Assembly (NCBI GenBank): GCA_900766125.1
Contig: CAAFUD010000021.1
Coordinates: forward strand, 1 to 7,802
Source: an uncultured Veillonella sp.
Lineage (GTDB): Bacteria; Bacillota; Negativicutes; Veillonellales; Veillonellaceae
Direction of reading: 5' to 3'
Length of the DNA stretch: 7,802 nt
Of the stretch, positions 6,440 through 7,802 are shown one piece after another. A program made the translations under genes and the position numbers. Position 1 is the stretch's first letter; every line of letters begins with the position of its first letter. The notes below the pieces were generated by a model. The model worked only from the letters and a program-made list of their open reading frames with translations, was not told the origin of the DNA and ran no database searches.

Positions 6440-6444
6440 CCTCT
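6440..6444 (-). promoter_or_regulatory. Ribosome binding site that fixes the start at 6431
   Basis: On the minus strand AGAGG lies 8 nt before the ATG at 6431-6429. It supports this start over the TTG 42 nt upstream. Confidence 0.75.
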
Positions 6445-6480
6445 TTTTTATAAGAACTCTCTAATACTATCAACAGCTGT

Positions 6481-6489
6481 ATTATAGCA
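6481..6489 (-). promoter_or_regulatory. Extended -10 promoter of the exported unknown protein
   Basis: Read on the minus strand this is TGCTATAAT, a perfect extended -10 element. The start of transcription would be near 6474, giving a leader of about 43 nt. The base 17 bp upstream gives only a weak -35 (ATCTAT), as tolerated by extended -10 promoters. Confidence 0.7.
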
Positions 6490-6618
6490 TAGTTATAGTG
6501 TAGATAGATTTAAAATATACAGATAGAATATAAATTTATAGAGGACTTTCGTATATCTATGTAGAATTACATTGTGTATTGTATTTATACAGAGAACAAA
6601 TGTGGTTAGGAGGCAATT

Positions 6619-7608
6619 ATGAAACGTAGTAGTTTGGCATGGTATGTAGCGGTGGCTTGTCTTGGTGGTAGCCTTTGCGTCGGTCCTGTAGTACAGGCGG
6701 ACTCTCCGACGACAGTGAAGGCAAATCCTGTAGTTCCTACAGCGATGGTAGCGCAGGTTCAATCAACTCAACCGACTAATAGTATAGCGGCTACGAATAC
6801 GGTAGCTAATACTGTAGCTGCTAATAGTGAGCCGGCAAAAACTGCAGTAGTACTAGATGAGCAGGCAGCACTGAAGCAAAAACAGCAGTACCAAGCTGAT
6901 ACTGAGACGATGGGGCTGTTATGGATGCGCACTTCTGCGGAGTATAGAGCACTGGCATATCAGGGGTATAATGTGGCGATGAATCTTGTTAAAATGGCTG
7001 CTGCAGATCCATCTCATCAGAGAAAGCCTTTAGCTATCGTTCTTGATGCGGATGAAACAGTAGTAGACAATACAAAACTGATGGGTGAAAGCATTGCTAA
7101 TGGCAATGGCCGCTTCGATGCTCCTTGGTGGCGTCAAGCCGTGCATCAAGGTAAATCACAAGCCATGCCTGGTGCTGTTGAATTCCTAAATGAAGTACAT
7201 AAACAAGGTGTTGAAATATTCTACGTTTCAAACCGCTATGCGCCTGTTAACTATGATGCAACAGTACAAAACTTTAAGGAACTAGGATTCCCATCTGTCG
7301 ATAAAGACCATGTACTACTATTCGAAAAAGACTCTGACAAACAACCTCGCTTTGATGCGATTGCTAAAAAATATTATGTCGTTCTATACATGGGCGATAA
7401 CGCTGGTGATTTCCCAATCGGCACAAAAGGTAAGACACTAGCTGAAAGAAATGGCATTATCGATGCTCATAAAGAAGACTTTGGTACTACCTTTGTAGTA
7501 TTCCCAAACCCTGCTTACGGATCTTGGGTAAGTGCATTAGCTAAAGGCTATCAAAACCTCAGCCCAGAAGAACAAAAACAAGTAAATAACCAATACCTAC
7601 AACAATAA
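6619..7608 (+). CDS. Exported class C acid phosphatase / 5'-nucleotidase, e(P4)-like (HAD superfamily)
   Basis: The family removes phosphate from nucleoside monophosphates and related esters in the cell envelope, and in Haemophilus e(P4) feeds NAD precursor uptake. Residues 1-27 are a signal peptide with a likely signal peptidase I site after VVQA. Residues 28-80 are a low-complexity Ala/Thr/Val/Asn/Pro linker. The catalytic domain (about 90-325) starts with the family segment SAEYRALAYQGYNVAMN (106-122). HAD motif I is VLDADETVVDN (141-151; nucleophile D143, acid/base D145), motif II is YVSNR (202-206), a lysine-rich motif III region lies near 237-241, and motif IV is MGDNAGDF (258-265). All catalytic residues are present. 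Unlike e(P4) itself there is no good lipobox: C14 and C20 sit in the hydrophobic core in poor contexts, so lipoprotein status is doubtful. TAGGAGG (6607-6613) lies 5 nt before the ATG. The promoter is unclear; TATACA at 6586-6591 is a weak candidate. Confidence 0.93.
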   Translation: MKRSSLAWYVAVACLGGSLCVGPVVQADSPTTVKANPVVPTAMVAQVQSTQPTNSIAATNTVANTVAANSEPAKTAVVLDEQAALKQKQQYQADTETMGLLWMRTSAEYRALAYQGYNVAMNLVKMAAADPSHQRKPLAIVLDADETVVDNTKLMGESIANGNGRFDAPWWRQAVHQGKSQAMPGAVEFLNEVHKQGVEIFYVSNRYAPVNYDATVQNFKELGFPSVDKDHVLLFEKDSDKQPRFDAIAKKYYVVLYMGDNAGDFPIGTKGKTLAERNGIIDAHKEDFGTTFVVFPNPAYGSWVSALAKGYQNLSPEEQKQVNNQYLQQ

Positions 7609-7615
7609 GGACGCC

Positions 7616-7645
7616 TTGCGTATACTTTATTAAAAACGATATAAT
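7616..7645 (+). promoter_or_regulatory. Probable promoter of tRNA-Arg
   Basis: TTGCGT (7616-7621) and a perfect TATAAT (7640-7645) are separated by 18 bp. Transcription would start around 7652, a few bases before the tRNA. It lies in the 48-bp gap after the phosphatase stop. Confidence 0.6.
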
Positions 7646-7654
7646 AAAGTATAC
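7620..7654. repeat. 12-bp perfect inverted repeat between phosphatase gene and tRNA
   Basis: GTATACTTTATT (7620-7631) and AATAAAGTATAC (7643-7654) are exact inverted copies separated by 11 bp. There is no T-tract after it, so it is not a standard terminator. It overlaps the predicted tRNA promoter almost completely and could be an operator, a weak transcript-end hairpin for the phosphatase mRNA, or a processing structure. Confidence 0.7.
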
Positions 7655-7656
7655 AT

Positions 7657-7733
7657 GCGTCTATAGCTCAGTAGGATAGAGCAGCAGTTTCCTAAACTGC
7701 GTGTCACTGGTTCGATTCCGGTTAGGCGCACCA
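7657..7733 (+). tRNA. tRNA-Arg, anticodon CCU (decodes AGG)
   Basis: A full cloverleaf can be drawn. The acceptor stem is GCGTCTA with TAGGCGC, including one G-T pair. The D stem is GCTC/GAGC. The anticodon stem GCAGT/ACTGC carries loop TTCCTAA, with anticodon CCT at 7691-7693. The T stem ACTGG/CCGGT carries loop TTCGATT. The discriminator base is A and the CCA end is encoded. CCU-anticodon arginine tRNA reads the AGG codon. It has a probable promoter just upstream and a terminator just downstream, so it is a single-tRNA unit, unless the phosphatase transcript reads into it. Confidence 0.97.
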
Positions 7734-7739
7734 GTATAG

Positions 7740-7782
7740 AAAAGGAGGTATACAGCTTTTATAAGCAGTATGCCTTCTTTTT
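7740..7782 (+). terminator. Intrinsic terminator after tRNA-Arg
   Basis: AAAAGGAG-GTATAC (7740-7753) pairs with GTATGC-CTTCTTTT (7768-7781), with two G-T pairs. After an A-A mismatch GCTT (7755-7758) pairs with AAGC (7763-7766) around a TTAT loop. The T-rich 3' arm ends in TTTTT, giving the release tract. Confidence 0.85.
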
Positions 7783-7802
7783 GTATTATCTTGCAATTCT
7801 TA

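Noticed and set aside
6432..6473. Upstream TTG start of the minus-strand exported protein
   Set aside because: It would place 14 residues before the signal peptide, lacks a ribosome binding site and coincides with the predicted transcription start.
7657..7802. tRNA-Arg 3' end as an integration site for a mobile element
   Set aside because: tRNA 3' ends are common attachment sites, but no integrase or second copy of the tRNA end is visible in the about 70 bases that remain.
1..7802. CRISPR arrays, insertion sequences, prophage or toxin-antitoxin modules
   Set aside because: No repeated spacers, transposase, integrase or paired small genes of that kind were found on either strand.

Overview
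The window looks like an ordinary chromosomal stretch from a low-GC, AT-rich-intergenic member of the Firmicutes. The best fit is Veillonella or a close Negativicutes relative. This is an inference from the protein sequences, the strong AGGAGG-type ribosome binding sites, and two exported proteins that suit a cell with a periplasm. No mobile element, CRISPR array or phage module is visible.

Layout. (1) 1-829: the 3' two thirds of purA (adenylosuccinate synthetase), cut by the left edge, followed by a structured 3' UTR and a strong intrinsic terminator (940-965). (2) 966-1372: about 400 bp of AT-rich non-coding DNA ending in the promoter of the next unit. (3) 1373-3216: a tight two-gene operon, an ArsR-family repressor with five cysteines and then an unusually long DNA polymerase IV (dinB), separated by only 2 nt. 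(4) 3326-3610: a 94-residue protein of unknown function with its own extended -10 promoter and a terminator (3633-3673). (5) 3812-5399: a haem catalase gene preceded by a perfect 45-bp palindrome whose core resembles a PerR/Fur box. It ends at a strong terminator (5481-5525) placed between convergent genes. (6) 5550-6431, minus strand: an exported protein of unknown function. (7) 6619-7608: a divergently transcribed exported HAD-superfamily class C acid phosphatase / 5'-nucleotidase of the e(P4) type. (8) 7657-7733: tRNA-Arg(CCU) with encoded CCA, its own probable promoter inside an inverted repeat, and a terminator.

Functional themes. Two units point to stress handling. One is a possibly thiol- or metal-sensing repressor coupled to a translesion polymerase. 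The other is a catalase under a likely Fur-family operator. The other genes are purine synthesis, nucleotide/phosphate scavenging in the envelope, and translation. I found no clear new multi-gene system. The most unusual items are the arsR-dinB coupling, the long DinB with a linker insertion and tail, the katA palindrome, and the two competing hairpins after purA.
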